Origin: JSC-12 sp033764965
GTDB lineage: Bacteria; Cyanobacteriota; Cyanobacteriia; Leptolyngbyales; Leptolyngbyaceae
Reading direction: 5' to 3'
NCBI GenBank assembly: GCA_033764965.1
Contig: JANRIN010000336.1
Span: forward strand, 1-64,000
Length of the DNA: 64,000 nucleotides
The position numbers and the translations under genes were made by a program. Under the pieces are notes generated by a model. The model searched no databases. It had not been told where the DNA came from and saw only the letters and a list, made by a program, of their open reading frames with translations. Of this stretch, positions 7,976 through 16,130 are shown piece after piece; position 1 is the stretch's first letter, and the number at the start of each line of letters is the position of its first letter.

Positions 7976-8299
7976 ATGGCTACCAAATTAATTCAGTTCA
8001 ACGACGGAACACTGGTAGAGGTAGAAGTTCTCCCTGATCAGGTACAACCAATATCAGGCGGTGCGGCTGACCGAATTAGGGCAACAGTGGATGAGACTCT
8101 AGACAAGGTAAAACCCCTTCTACTTAAGGTTTGTCGTCCTATCAAAGAGGTTTGGGGCGACCTTAACCAAGACATGGATATTGAAACAGCAGAAGTTCAG
8201 GTGGGATTAAGTTTTGAAGCAGAAGGGAACGTCTATATTGCCAAATCCAAGGCTTCATCAAATTTAACCGTTAAACTTGTGCTTAAGCCCAAAACCTAG
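7976..8299 (+). CDS. Trypsin-co-occurring domain protein (Trypco1 / CU044_2847 type)
   Basis: 107 residues, single small beta-rich domain. The opening KLIQFNDGTLVEVEV and the later TAEVQVGLSFEAEGNVYIAKSKASSNLTVKLVL match the Trypco1 pattern of small proteins encoded beside trypsin-like proteases in predicted conflict systems. The downstream gene encodes exactly such a protease and starts 13 bp beyond this stop (an alternative start overlaps it), so they are cotranscribed. Function is unknown; presumed to bind or regulate the protease. Confidence 0.75.
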   Translation: MATKLIQFNDGTLVEVEVLPDQVQPISGGAADRIRATVDETLDKVKPLLLKVCRPIKEVWGDLNQDMDIETAEVQVGLSFEAEGNVYIAKSKASSNLTVKLVLKPKT

Positions 8300-8312
8300 T
8301 ACCTGTGTCGTA

Positions 8313-9680
8313 ATGTCGTTAGATTTGCAAAATTCAGTTGTACTAATTACCAGCAGCGATCTTGCCACTAATCGCTTTGGTACGGGTTTTGTGGTACGTC
8401 GGTGCAGAAGCTCAGCTTATGTTGTGACCTGTGCTCATGTAATTAAAGACGTAGGTGGCACTGAGCAAATTAGAGTGGAGGGCATTCCTGCCAAGGTTGT
8501 GGTGTCAGGTGAAAGTGAGGGAATTGATTTAGCAGTTGTCAAAGTGGAAGGATTGGGAGGCAAGGTTCCGCTTTCCTTGAGTGCGTTGGGAGAAAAGGGC
8601 AAATCTTTTAGAACAGCAGGATTTCAACAACTACAAAGTAGTACTCATCTGATTCGACCGCTACAGGGGAGTTTAGGGGAGCAAGTTGGGTTGCAATCCA
8701 GATTATTGGGTCAGCGGATTTGGGCGTGGGATCTGAAAATTAGTGATGATTATTCTCTGCAACCAGGATATAGTGGTTCCCCGATTCTTGACTTAAGAAG
8801 CGGCTGTGTTTTGGGAATTGTTAGCCATCGACAAGGAGAAGGACGTAGTGGTCTAGCAATTTCCATTGAAGCATTGTACGTTCTGTGGAAGGTGATTGAT
8901 AGTAAACAGCTGCAGAGAACGCTGTGGGGGTTAGGTTACAAGAATCACGCATCCCTGTTTCTAGAGTTGCTAGAACGAGCATCGATCGCAGGCTTCCTGA
9001 TTCATGGAACGCCTGATTATGGGCAGCGGTGGTTGCTCAATCGTTTAGTGGCTCAATACATACCTAATTCGCTTGCAGGGCAGATAGTCAAAATCCATCT
9101 AAACCGAAGAGCAAGGAGAACGGGCATTACAGCCCTGTGGAGTGAGTTGGGTCGAGAATTGGGGCTGCGAAACGATGAGTTGCTGCCGGAAGTGATTGTT
9201 GCAGGAGTTTGTCGCTGGTGGCAGACTCAACATGTCTTGCTTATTTTTCACGAAATTAACTGTTTGCCAGAGGACGACTTTCAGGCAGCAGTGCAGCAAT
9301 TTTGGCTACCGCTGGCAAAGCAAGCAAAAGAATTGCAATGTCAAGAGAACTCTCATAAGCTACTACTGTTTATGGTGGATTATGAGGGAAATGCGGAAAC
9401 GTGGGACCTACCATTTGCTGAAAGAATAGACGACCTCTGGGATGCTCACATTCCTATTCGATCACCTAAATTAGCTAGCTTTTGTGATCGCGATCTTAAG
9501 GACTGGATCCAAGATGCCTATCCTGAACTTCCGAACGATTTGACCCAAAAACCGTCTACCACTGTAAAAGCGATTTTGGACCAGAGCTACGGAGGCATAC
9601 CAGAGTTAGCCTTTGATGCTATTTGCGAACAATGTGGATACGACTGGTATGAGGAGTCAAAGAAATGGCTAACACTTTAG
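8313..9680 (+). CDS. Trypsin-like protease fused to degenerate STAND NTPase
   Basis: 455 residues from ATG 8313 (an in-frame ATG at 8277 would overlap the previous gene). Residues 1-192 are a chymotrypsin-fold protease with an intact triad: His42 (VTCAHV), Asp72 (GIDLAVVKV) and Ser154 (PGYSGSP). Residues about 225-455 resemble the inactive-STAND module: the P-loop position reads HGTPDYGQRWLLNRL, with no GK[ST], and HVLLIFHEIN sits where Walker B belongs. No signal peptide, so it acts in the cytosol. It overlaps the MoxR gene by 16 bp. Expected role: protease effector or signal transducer held by the MoxR/vWA partners (inference from family descriptions). Confidence 0.82.
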   Translation: MSLDLQNSVVLITSSDLATNRFGTGFVVRRCRSSAYVVTCAHVIKDVGGTEQIRVEGIPAKVVVSGESEGIDLAVVKVEGLGGKVPLSLSALGEKGKSFRTAGFQQLQSSTHLIRPLQGSLGEQVGLQSRLLGQRIWAWDLKISDDYSLQPGYSGSPILDLRSGCVLGIVSHRQGEGRSGLAISIEALYVLWKVIDSKQLQRTLWGLGYKNHASLFLELLERASIAGFLIHGTPDYGQRWLLNRLVAQYIPNSLAGQIVKIHLNRRARRTGITALWSELGRELGLRNDELLPEVIVAGVCRWWQTQHVLLIFHEINCLPEDDFQAAVQQFWLPLAKQAKELQCQENSHKLLLFMVDYEGNAETWDLPFAERIDDLWDAHIPIRSPKLASFCDRDLKDWIQDAYPELPNDLTQKPSTTVKAILDQSYGGIPELAFDAICEQCGYDWYEESKKWLTL

Positions 9681-10603
9681 AGAACAAACCAATAAAGTAC
9701 ACAGGCACTAAGCAACCCAAAATAGGAGAGATTGATCCTAGCACCGGGCGGCATCTCTACCCTTACTTACCTGATGAAAAATTGGTAGAGGCAGTGAATT
9801 TAGCAATCGCATTAGAGCGTCCTCTGCTGCTCAAAGGTGAACCAGGATGCGGCAAAACTAGATTAGCCCGAGCGGTAGCATATGAATTAGGATTACCTTA
9901 TGAAGCATGGTACGTAAAGTCTACAAGCAGAGCACGGGATGGACTATATACTTATGATGCAGTGGGACGTTTACGCGATGCTCAGCTTGCAAATTCTAAC
10001 GTAGATGAAGACGCAGCTAGACGGGCAAAAATTCCAGATTCTTACGTAGAGTGGGGACCCTTAGGAAGGGCATTTCGCAACGATTACTCCACAGTAGTTT
10101 TGATTGATGAGATCGATAAAGCTGATATTGATTTTCCAAATGATTTACTGCTTGAATTGGACGAACAAAGATTTACAGTAGCCGAGGTAAGAGCGGAAAG
10201 TCCTATCAGGGAAATAAGAGCTAAGACATCACCAATCGTATTTATTACTAGCAATGACGAAAAGGATTTACCTGATGCTTTTCTGCGACGTTGCTTATTT
10301 CACTATGTCAAATTTCCGAAAAGAACACATCTATATGCAATTGTTAAGGCTCACTTCCCTACTTCGCCAGAGGAAGCTGTAGAAGCTATTATAGACCGCT
10401 TTCTGGAGCTCCGAGAAGAAATGCGAAAAGATAAGGGGGATGCTGGAAAAAAGGTCAGTACAAGTGAGCTTATGGATTGGGTACGAGTATTGAGTCACTA
10501 TCAAAAAGATCAAATACTCTCCAAGCTGAAGTCAGAACTTTTATACCCAGGAGTATTACTGAAGAGTTGGGATGATTACCGACGTTATGGAGAACAAATT
10601 TAA
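9665..10603 (+). CDS. MoxR-type AAA+ ATPase
   Basis: 312 residues. Walker A GEPGCGKT (58-65), Walker B VVLIDEID (144-151), sensor-1 region FITSNDEKDLP and arginine-rich FLRRC all look intact, so it should hydrolyse ATP. MoxR ATPases work as chaperone-like remodelers with vWA partners, and a vWA gene follows 31 bp downstream. Overlap with the protease gene indicates translational coupling. The DNA is AT-rich with no HIP1 octamer, unlike the flanking chromosome. Confidence 0.88.
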   Translation: MANTLENKPIKYTGTKQPKIGEIDPSTGRHLYPYLPDEKLVEAVNLAIALERPLLLKGEPGCGKTRLARAVAYELGLPYEAWYVKSTSRARDGLYTYDAVGRLRDAQLANSNVDEDAARRAKIPDSYVEWGPLGRAFRNDYSTVVLIDEIDKADIDFPNDLLLELDEQRFTVAEVRAESPIREIRAKTSPIVFITSNDEKDLPDAFLRRCLFHYVKFPKRTHLYAIVKAHFPTSPEEAVEAIIDRFLELREEMRKDKGDAGKKVSTSELMDWVRVLSHYQKDQILSKLKSELLYPGVLLKSWDDYRRYGEQI

Positions 10604-10634
10604 TTGTTACTGGAAACTCTGATAATTATATTTT

Positions 10635-12017
10635 GTGGCTATGCTACAGTTTCAAATTCAATTTGATAGCAAAATTTCTGCTGAAACTCAGCTATACAAT
10701 CACATTCGCTCTTCAATTATTGCTGGGCAATTAAAGTCTGGACAAAAGTTACCCAGTACTCGCCAACTTGCTCTGCAACTGAATCTAGATCATACGATAA
10801 TTACGGAAACCTATAGCAGATTAGTAGACGAAGGACTACTAGAACATCCTTCCAATCTTGGATTTTATGTTTGCTCGCACCCAGTGAAGGATGATTCTAA
10901 TGAGGAAGAATTACCATTGATCCATCTCTTTACACGCCTTCAAGAAGCAGGATTTCCCTTAGGTCTTGAAGAATATTTTCTACTTCTTAAAGCCTTGCAG
11001 AAGGGATTTGGACTTGTTAATCACGAGGCTCTTGCTGAATTATGTCGCACGCTCTGGGTTAAATCGCGAGATGAAGAACCTTTGTTTAACTATCACTTCA
11101 AACAGGTGATGAAACCTAATCCTGGAATTTCAACCTCATCCTCCAATAAAACAGAAGGAGAAGTCTTATCAGATTCTCTTGAACCAACTTTAGATCAAGG
11201 GAAACAAGATGAAAATCTAAAATCTGGAGATCTGCCTGCACTCTACAATACAACTTTACAAGAGATAGTAGAGGTACAAGATGAGATACAGGTAGCACAA
11301 GCTGTAAGGATTACAACCTGTTTAAACTTAAATGGAGAGGAAAATACTCATCGTTTTATGCAAAGCGATGAGTATTTTCCTTTGACACGGCGGCAAATGA
11401 AGCAGAGCTGGCGAAATCTGCGCCGGATGGTACGAGAGGGAGCACCAGTAGAAATTGATATTGAAGCAACCATCGAAAAATTTAGTCGGCATGAAATGCC
11501 CTTAAATCCAGTACTAATACCAACGCGAATCAACCGAACAGAACTGATCTTATTGATTGATCAAAAAGGTTCAATGGTTCCATTTCACATCTTATCTCAG
11601 CGTTTAATACAGAGTGCCAAACTAGGTGGCAGGCTAAGAGAGGTAAAGGTTTTCTATTTTCATAATTGTCCTATCCAATACCTTTACCATGATCCAAATC
11701 GTCGGGAAGCCGAACCAGTATCAAACTTATTAAAAGAGTTTCGTCCAGATAGATCAGTTGTGTTGATTTTTAGTGATGCTGGGGCAGCACGAGGTAGTTT
11801 CAATCCAGAAAGATTAGAATTAACTAAGCAATTTCTGAATAATCTTAAGGAGCAGGTACGTTATATAGCTTGGCTAAATCCAATGGCAGAGAATCGCTGG
11901 GTAACAACTACAGCTGGGGAAATTGCTCAAAGAGTGCCAATGTTTGAAATGAGTCGAGAAGGCATGGAAAGAGCGATTGATGTTCTTCGTGGAAGAAGTC
12001 ATATCAAGTTGAGATAA
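10635..12017 (+). CDS. GntR-type winged helix fused to vWA domain
   Basis: 460 residues from GTG 10635 (ATG at 10641 also possible). Residues 10-80 form a GntR-like winged helix (LKSGQKLPSTRQLALQLN, then a recognition helix and the VDEGLLE wing). A middle helical region (95-165) is the type found ahead of vWA domains in MoxR operons. Residues 302-455 are a vWA domain whose MIDAS reads D-Q-K-G-S rather than D-x-S-x-S. The DNA-binding end suggests that this protein links the ATPase complex to control of its own operon, perhaps at the palindrome at 7924. Confidence 0.8.
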   Translation: MAMLQFQIQFDSKISAETQLYNHIRSSIIAGQLKSGQKLPSTRQLALQLNLDHTIITETYSRLVDEGLLEHPSNLGFYVCSHPVKDDSNEEELPLIHLFTRLQEAGFPLGLEEYFLLLKALQKGFGLVNHEALAELCRTLWVKSRDEEPLFNYHFKQVMKPNPGISTSSSNKTEGEVLSDSLEPTLDQGKQDENLKSGDLPALYNTTLQEIVEVQDEIQVAQAVRITTCLNLNGEENTHRFMQSDEYFPLTRRQMKQSWRNLRRMVREGAPVEIDIEATIEKFSRHEMPLNPVLIPTRINRTELILLIDQKGSMVPFHILSQRLIQSAKLGGRLREVKVFYFHNCPIQYLYHDPNRREAEPVSNLLKEFRPDRSVVLIFSDAGAARGSFNPERLELTKQFLNNLKEQVRYIAWLNPMAENRWVTTTAGEIAQRVPMFEMSREGMERAIDVLRGRSHIKLR

Positions 12018-12191
12018 GAATTTGGAACCCAAGAATTTCTACTTAATCAAAATTCTTTAAAAACTTTACAACAAAGCCATTAAACACTGCTCAAATGTCA
12101 AATTAAAACTTAAGGATGGATGAAAATAGAATTTTACTGTTGTTAGTTACAGGGTATTGGTTCTACTATTTCTTTCCAACAAACTTAGCCC

Positions 12192-13631
12192 ATGAATCAG
12201 GACGCTGCTATTAGACGCATTTTTGCCTTCAAAGGTCGTTTTGGCGAAGCACATTTTTACTTTGCCTGTCATGCAGCGTTCCCATTAGCACTGACACCAG
12301 ATTTGCTCTACCGCCTTTGGGCAAACTTTCAAACGGACAGCTATGGAGAACCACTAAACATACAATGGATGGCTGTAGCAGATTTATTGCTTTCCAGTTT
12401 ATGTGAAGAGGTTGGACACGAGTTATATGAGATGCCGTTAGAAATACGTAATGCACTGTTGCAGGAATTGAAACAAAACAATCGTTTTGGTGCATCACGC
12501 ATTCATGAGTTAGCAGAATTTTTAGCGGTGCAAGTTTCGAGGGACTTAGACAGTACCGATATAGACTTAAGAGATTATGCAGAAAGTCAATACTGGATAG
12601 CACTCGCTTATATTAAGCCAGGGCGTGTTGCAGAGGAAATTCAAATAAAAATCAAACAACTTAAGCTAGATGATTATACAGAGAGGAGACGGATAAATTT
12701 ACTAGTTGAGACTTTATCAGTACCACTAAGAGATTTCCTACCTAAATTATTGCCAATAATTGCTTATCCGCAAAGTGCATCGCTTCAGATTAAAACTTTC
12801 GGGTTTACCAGTGTTGTGCTGGATAAGAATGGGCAAAAGATTTCCGAACACCAGTACAATGCGAAGTATTTTGAAGAGAAGCTTGGTAATGGCATCACCT
12901 TAGAAATGGTAGAAATTTCTGATGGTGAATTTATCATGGGTTCTCCTAGAGTGGAAGAAGGAAGTTTAGATAGAGAAAAACCACAACATAAGGTAAAAGT
13001 AGCAAGTTTTTTTCTTGGGAAGTTTCCTGTTACGCAAGCTCAGTGGGAAGCTGTAGCGGAACTACCCAAAGCTAAGCGTGATCTTATGAAAAATCCTTCG
13101 ACTTTTAAGGGTGGAAACCTTCCTGTCGAATGTATTTCTTGGCATGATGCAGTTGAATTCTGTGAACGCCTAACCCTTAAAACTGGTAGAAATTATCGCC
13201 TTCCCAGTGAATCTGAATGGGAATATGCTTGTCGTGCTGGAACTACAACTGCCTTTCATTTTGGTGATGCAATATCTTCGGAGTTCGCCAACTATAGAGA
13301 CCTTGTAAGTTACGGAAATAACTCCAAAAGATTATATAGAGGAGAAACAACACCTGTTGGTTACTTCAATTTTGCTAATTCTTTTGGTTTGTACGATATG
13401 CATGGGAATGTATTTGAATGGTGTTTAGACTATTGGCATGATAATTATGAAAAAGCTCCAAACTACAGTGGAGCATGGACAATTGAGGGACGTGACTCCT
13501 TACACATATTACGTGGTGGTTCCTGGAATGAACTTCCAATAGAATGCCGTTCAGCCTATCGCCATAGGGATCACCCTAACGGGAAATATTTCTTTGTTGG
13601 TTTTCGTGTAGCGTGTACCCCTAGTATGTAG
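12192..13631 (+). CDS. FGE-sulfatase (formylglycine-generating-enzyme-fold) domain protein
   Basis: 479 residues. About residues 1-200 are an alpha-helical domain starting IRRIFAFKGRFGEAHFYFAC, seen in cyanobacterial multidomain proteins in front of various effectors. Residues about 238-479 are an FGE-sulfatase (C-type-lectin-fold) domain: EISDGEFIMGS, YRLPSESEWEYACRAGTT, DMHGNVFEWCLDYW, LRGGSWNE and GFRVAC. No signal peptide. Separated by 174 bp from the vWA gene but on the same strand and equally AT-rich, so I count it as the system's sensor or effector. Many such domains are not catalytic formylglycine enzymes. Confidence 0.8.
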   Translation: MNQDAAIRRIFAFKGRFGEAHFYFACHAAFPLALTPDLLYRLWANFQTDSYGEPLNIQWMAVADLLLSSLCEEVGHELYEMPLEIRNALLQELKQNNRFGASRIHELAEFLAVQVSRDLDSTDIDLRDYAESQYWIALAYIKPGRVAEEIQIKIKQLKLDDYTERRRINLLVETLSVPLRDFLPKLLPIIAYPQSASLQIKTFGFTSVVLDKNGQKISEHQYNAKYFEEKLGNGITLEMVEISDGEFIMGSPRVEEGSLDREKPQHKVKVASFFLGKFPVTQAQWEAVAELPKAKRDLMKNPSTFKGGNLPVECISWHDAVEFCERLTLKTGRNYRLPSESEWEYACRAGTTTAFHFGDAISSEFANYRDLVSYGNNSKRLYRGETTPVGYFNFANSFGLYDMHGNVFEWCLDYWHDNYEKAPNYSGAWTIEGRDSLHILRGGSWNELPIECRSAYRHRDHPNGKYFFVGFRVACTPSM

Positions 13632-14404
13632 AGGTGGGTGAGATGGAGAAGTTCCAGCATATAGGTATATATCTCTTTCTTTTTTGAAAACGAACTTCCC
13701 ATGTTCCAAATTAAGCAGTTGATAACTAGGTTTGTTACTTTTGCCCTGGTATGTGCTCGTTCCGAGACCTAGCAGCACCAGTTTCTAAAAGAAGGATAAA
13801 TGTCTGAAGCACTCGTCAGAAGATTTAGGCTTAATCCTTCGAGATGTTTGCTCACAAGAGCTTTGGAAGTTTCATCTTCATTAGCAGTCCAGTGCCAGAT
13901 CTAGTACCTTCCACATTAAACAATGTTAGTACGACATATAACCGTTCTATATTAAGTGATTTGTAAAATTGGATCGCTTTGTGAGAAGGGGTTTACTTCA
14001 CCCCTTCTCACAAAGCAGATAGAGGCGCTATAGTTTAAAGCCCACGCTCCACCCTTTAAGTGTCACACTCAAACATTTCACTCTCAAAGCTGCCTCAAAT
14101 AAAGATTTAAGGGTCTTAAGTTCAAACGACCTACTAGTTCGCAATTGAGAATGGCTGCTGCCCATTAAGATAATCCTAATTCTTCAAGTAGGTAAAACAA
14201 AAGCCACGTATAGAAAAGAGATTTAGGCTACAGCTTCGGAATCCATAGAGGCGATGTTTTGTCAATGTGTGAAGTGTAAATTTTAGGTTGGTCGAACTCA
14301 TATGCTTTTATGATTTTTTGTATCATCGCAGAATTACAGTGGCACGCTCACCGAGACTTGTGTTAAAAAACAACTATCATTTGGCATACGGAGAGAAAAA
14401 GTAG
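13632..14404. other. 773-bp gap without a supported gene
   Basis: No ORF here shows family features. An ATG at 13800 with GAAGG upstream opens only about 34 codons, and I do not call it. The notable content is the strong hairpin at 13976-14016 and an AT-rich tail leading to the ribosome-binding site (GGAGAG) of the gene at 14405. Confidence 0.6.
13976..14016. repeat. Perfect 17-bp inverted repeat (hairpin)
   Basis: GCTTTGTGAGAAGGGGT (13976-13992) and its exact complement (14000-14016) flank a 7-nt loop. No T-run follows on either side, so it is not a standard Rho-independent terminator; it could still end transcription of the FGE gene 345 bp upstream, or be a small palindromic mobile repeat. 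Confidence 0.75.
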
Positions 14405-14650
14405 ATGTCTATATTTAAGAAGCGCCTAGGTCCTGATCCTCACGCGGATGGTAGGAATACTTCGAATGCTAATGGTTGTCCAGATGTTTGGGAGTTAGAG
14501 GATGGAACCTTTGCTGTCATTGGTCTTGAGAAAACTAAGGATCTGGTTGGTTTATTACCTGAAACAGCAAGTTGTGGACCGGACGAAAGTATCATTGTTA
14601 TTCCTAGAGATCTGCTAATTGGTATAAAGCATGACATTCCCTTCGAATAA
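14405..14650 (+). CDS. Small protein of the DUF6879-associated type
   Basis: 81 residues with a CPDVWELEDGTFAVIGLE core followed by LVGLLPETASCGPDESIIVIPRDLL. Small proteins of this make-up (CP-x-[IV]-[WY]-ELEDG-x-FAVIG) are encoded in actinobacteria immediately before DUF6879 genes, and the next gene here is DUF6879-like, overlapping by 20 bp. Ribosome-binding site GGAG at 14390. Function unknown. Confidence 0.65.
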   Translation: MSIFKKRLGPDPHADGRNTSNANGCPDVWELEDGTFAVIGLEKTKDLVGLLPETASCGPDESIIVIPRDLLIGIKHDIPFE

Positions 14651-15242
14651 AACCTTTACTTCTCTGGATGAAGTCATCAAAAACCTTGAGTACTTTGACT
14701 CTCCAGAGAAGTTTTTCTCCAATTTCCCCGATGCTTGGAATCGACTCAAGTATCAGGTTCTTAAGCTTGAAACCCGTCAAGAGTACCTTGAGCCTGGTAA
14801 TCCAAGCTTTGAACTGATGGCTGCTGGCGATTTTGATGCAGCAATAAAACTTATACCTGAGGTTAAAGCAGGTGATGCGGAGTTGTATGAAACTTTAAGT
14901 ACTAAGGGAGTGGATTTCATACGATGCAGACCTGTCATTTACCCATTTAGCCAATATTTAAAGTGGGAGTTTGAAACTTACAAGTTTTCTGCTGAGAAAG
15001 CCGAAAGAATTTTCTGTTGCTCAAGGTCCGAAATAGGGATTGTATATGACAACATTGCAACTAAAGATTTCATGGTTTTTGATAGTTCAGTAGGCTTCAT
15101 ACATAATTACGATACTAATGGGTTGATTCAAGGAGGTTGGAAAGTTACTAATGTTGAAGATATCCTCCTTCTGCAAAGTATTTTCATCTATATAAAATCT
15201 TTTTGTTTACCATTCAATAAGTTCTTTGAATACTTAACCTAA
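14631..15242 (+). CDS. DUF6879 family protein
   Basis: 203 residues. Recognisable by WNRLKYQVLKLETRQEYLEPG, then RCRPVIYPFSQYLKWEFE, then DFMVFDSSVGFIHNYDTNG, the order seen in actinobacterial DUF6879 proteins, which usually accompany Scr1/DUF5753 regulators. Overlaps the preceding small gene by 20 bp, so translation is coupled. Biochemical role unknown; proposed in toxin-antitoxin-like or effector-associated contexts. Confidence 0.7.
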   Translation: MTFPSNKTFTSLDEVIKNLEYFDSPEKFFSNFPDAWNRLKYQVLKLETRQEYLEPGNPSFELMAAGDFDAAIKLIPEVKAGDAELYETLSTKGVDFIRCRPVIYPFSQYLKWEFETYKFSAEKAERIFCCSRSEIGIVYDNIATKDFMVFDSSVGFIHNYDTNGLIQGGWKVTNVEDILLLQSIFIYIKSFCLPFNKFFEYLT

Positions 15243-15482
15243 AACCAACTCTTTTTTCATAAGTAATTATGCCTATTTTAAGAATATTTAGGAGTATATA
15301 TTCCTTCTCTATTAAAGTAAGGTAATCTTTTCCTCATAACTAAGTTTATGCTTTAAGAATGCATTCATGCATATATAGATTGGATCGAAGTACCACATAG
15401 CCAATATTTTTCTAATTTAAGACTTGGGATCATTGCTAACCAGTTATTAAAAATTTAACTGCTTTGAGTTTAGGAATTCTGT

Positions 15483-16130
15483 ATGCAGCTATTTAACTCA
15501 TTTGAAGTTGTATCTGCTGACCTCCGTCGAGTTCGGATCACTGAGGATTCTAAAGCAACGCAAATTCAAAGCCGATTTTCATTCATCGATTACCAAGAAC
15601 TAAGGATGTTTCAGATAAGCTACATCCCCGGTCCGTTACAAAGCTTAGGGTACATTAGAGGAATATTCCGTGCAGACATATTCTCTCTGTTAGAACAAAG
15701 CAATGCAGAACAAGATATGGCTACAGCCATAGATGAACGTGTCAGGCAGGGACAAAAATTGAGGGACTCCAGTAAACAATTCGACTTTATTATTCATGAA
15801 AATGCTTTTCGATCAAGGATTTGTTCTCGTGAACAAATGATTGAACAAATTGAGAGTATTAAAGCTTTTTCAAATCAACCTAACATTCGAGTAAGTATAC
15901 TGCCATTTCGATTGAACTATCTAGTCTTAGATGTTGAACCCCCACAAGTAAGTTTTGACGTATTTGATAGCAAATTGCTGATTCTTCAGGGAAATGTCAG
16001 TGCAATTAATGTTTGGCATGAGGAGTTGATTACCGGTTATAAGCAATACTTCGAGAAGCTTAAGGCTATTGCAATTTCTAATGAAAGTTTACTGCCTGAA
16101 CTTGATCGTATTACCTCTGAATTAGAATGA
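15483..16130 (+). CDS. DUF5753 (Scr1-type) protein lacking an HTH
   Basis: 215 residues. The fold signature of DUF5753 is clear: FQISYIPGPLQSLGYIRGIF, DERVRQGQKLRD, FDFIIHENAFRSRI, EQMIEQIESIKAFSNQPNIR, VSILPF and a C-terminal Y-x-x-x-F-x-x-L helix. In actinobacteria this domain follows an N-terminal helix-turn-helix; here the N-terminus (about 40 residues) has none. It follows the DUF6879 gene by 240 bp with no gene between, and converges on the next gene with a 9-bp overlap. Possibly an antitoxin-like sensor domain without DNA binding. Confidence 0.75.
   Translation: MQLFNSFEVVSADLRRVRITEDSKATQIQSRFSFIDYQELRMFQISYIPGPLQSLGYIRGIFRADIFSLLEQSNAEQDMATAIDERVRQGQKLRDSSKQFDFIIHENAFRSRICSREQMIEQIESIKAFSNQPNIRVSILPFRLNYLVLDVEPPQVSFDVFDSKLLILQGNVSAINVWHEELITGYKQYFEKLKAIAISNESLLPELDRITSELE

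Noticed and set aside
13530..13625. Second DGR variable region at the end of the FGE protein at 12192-13631
   Set aside because: The block between LRGGSW and GFRVAC has codons with mixed third bases (GAA, CTT, CCA, ATA, AAA, GGG) that do not fit an AAC/AAT-rich template.
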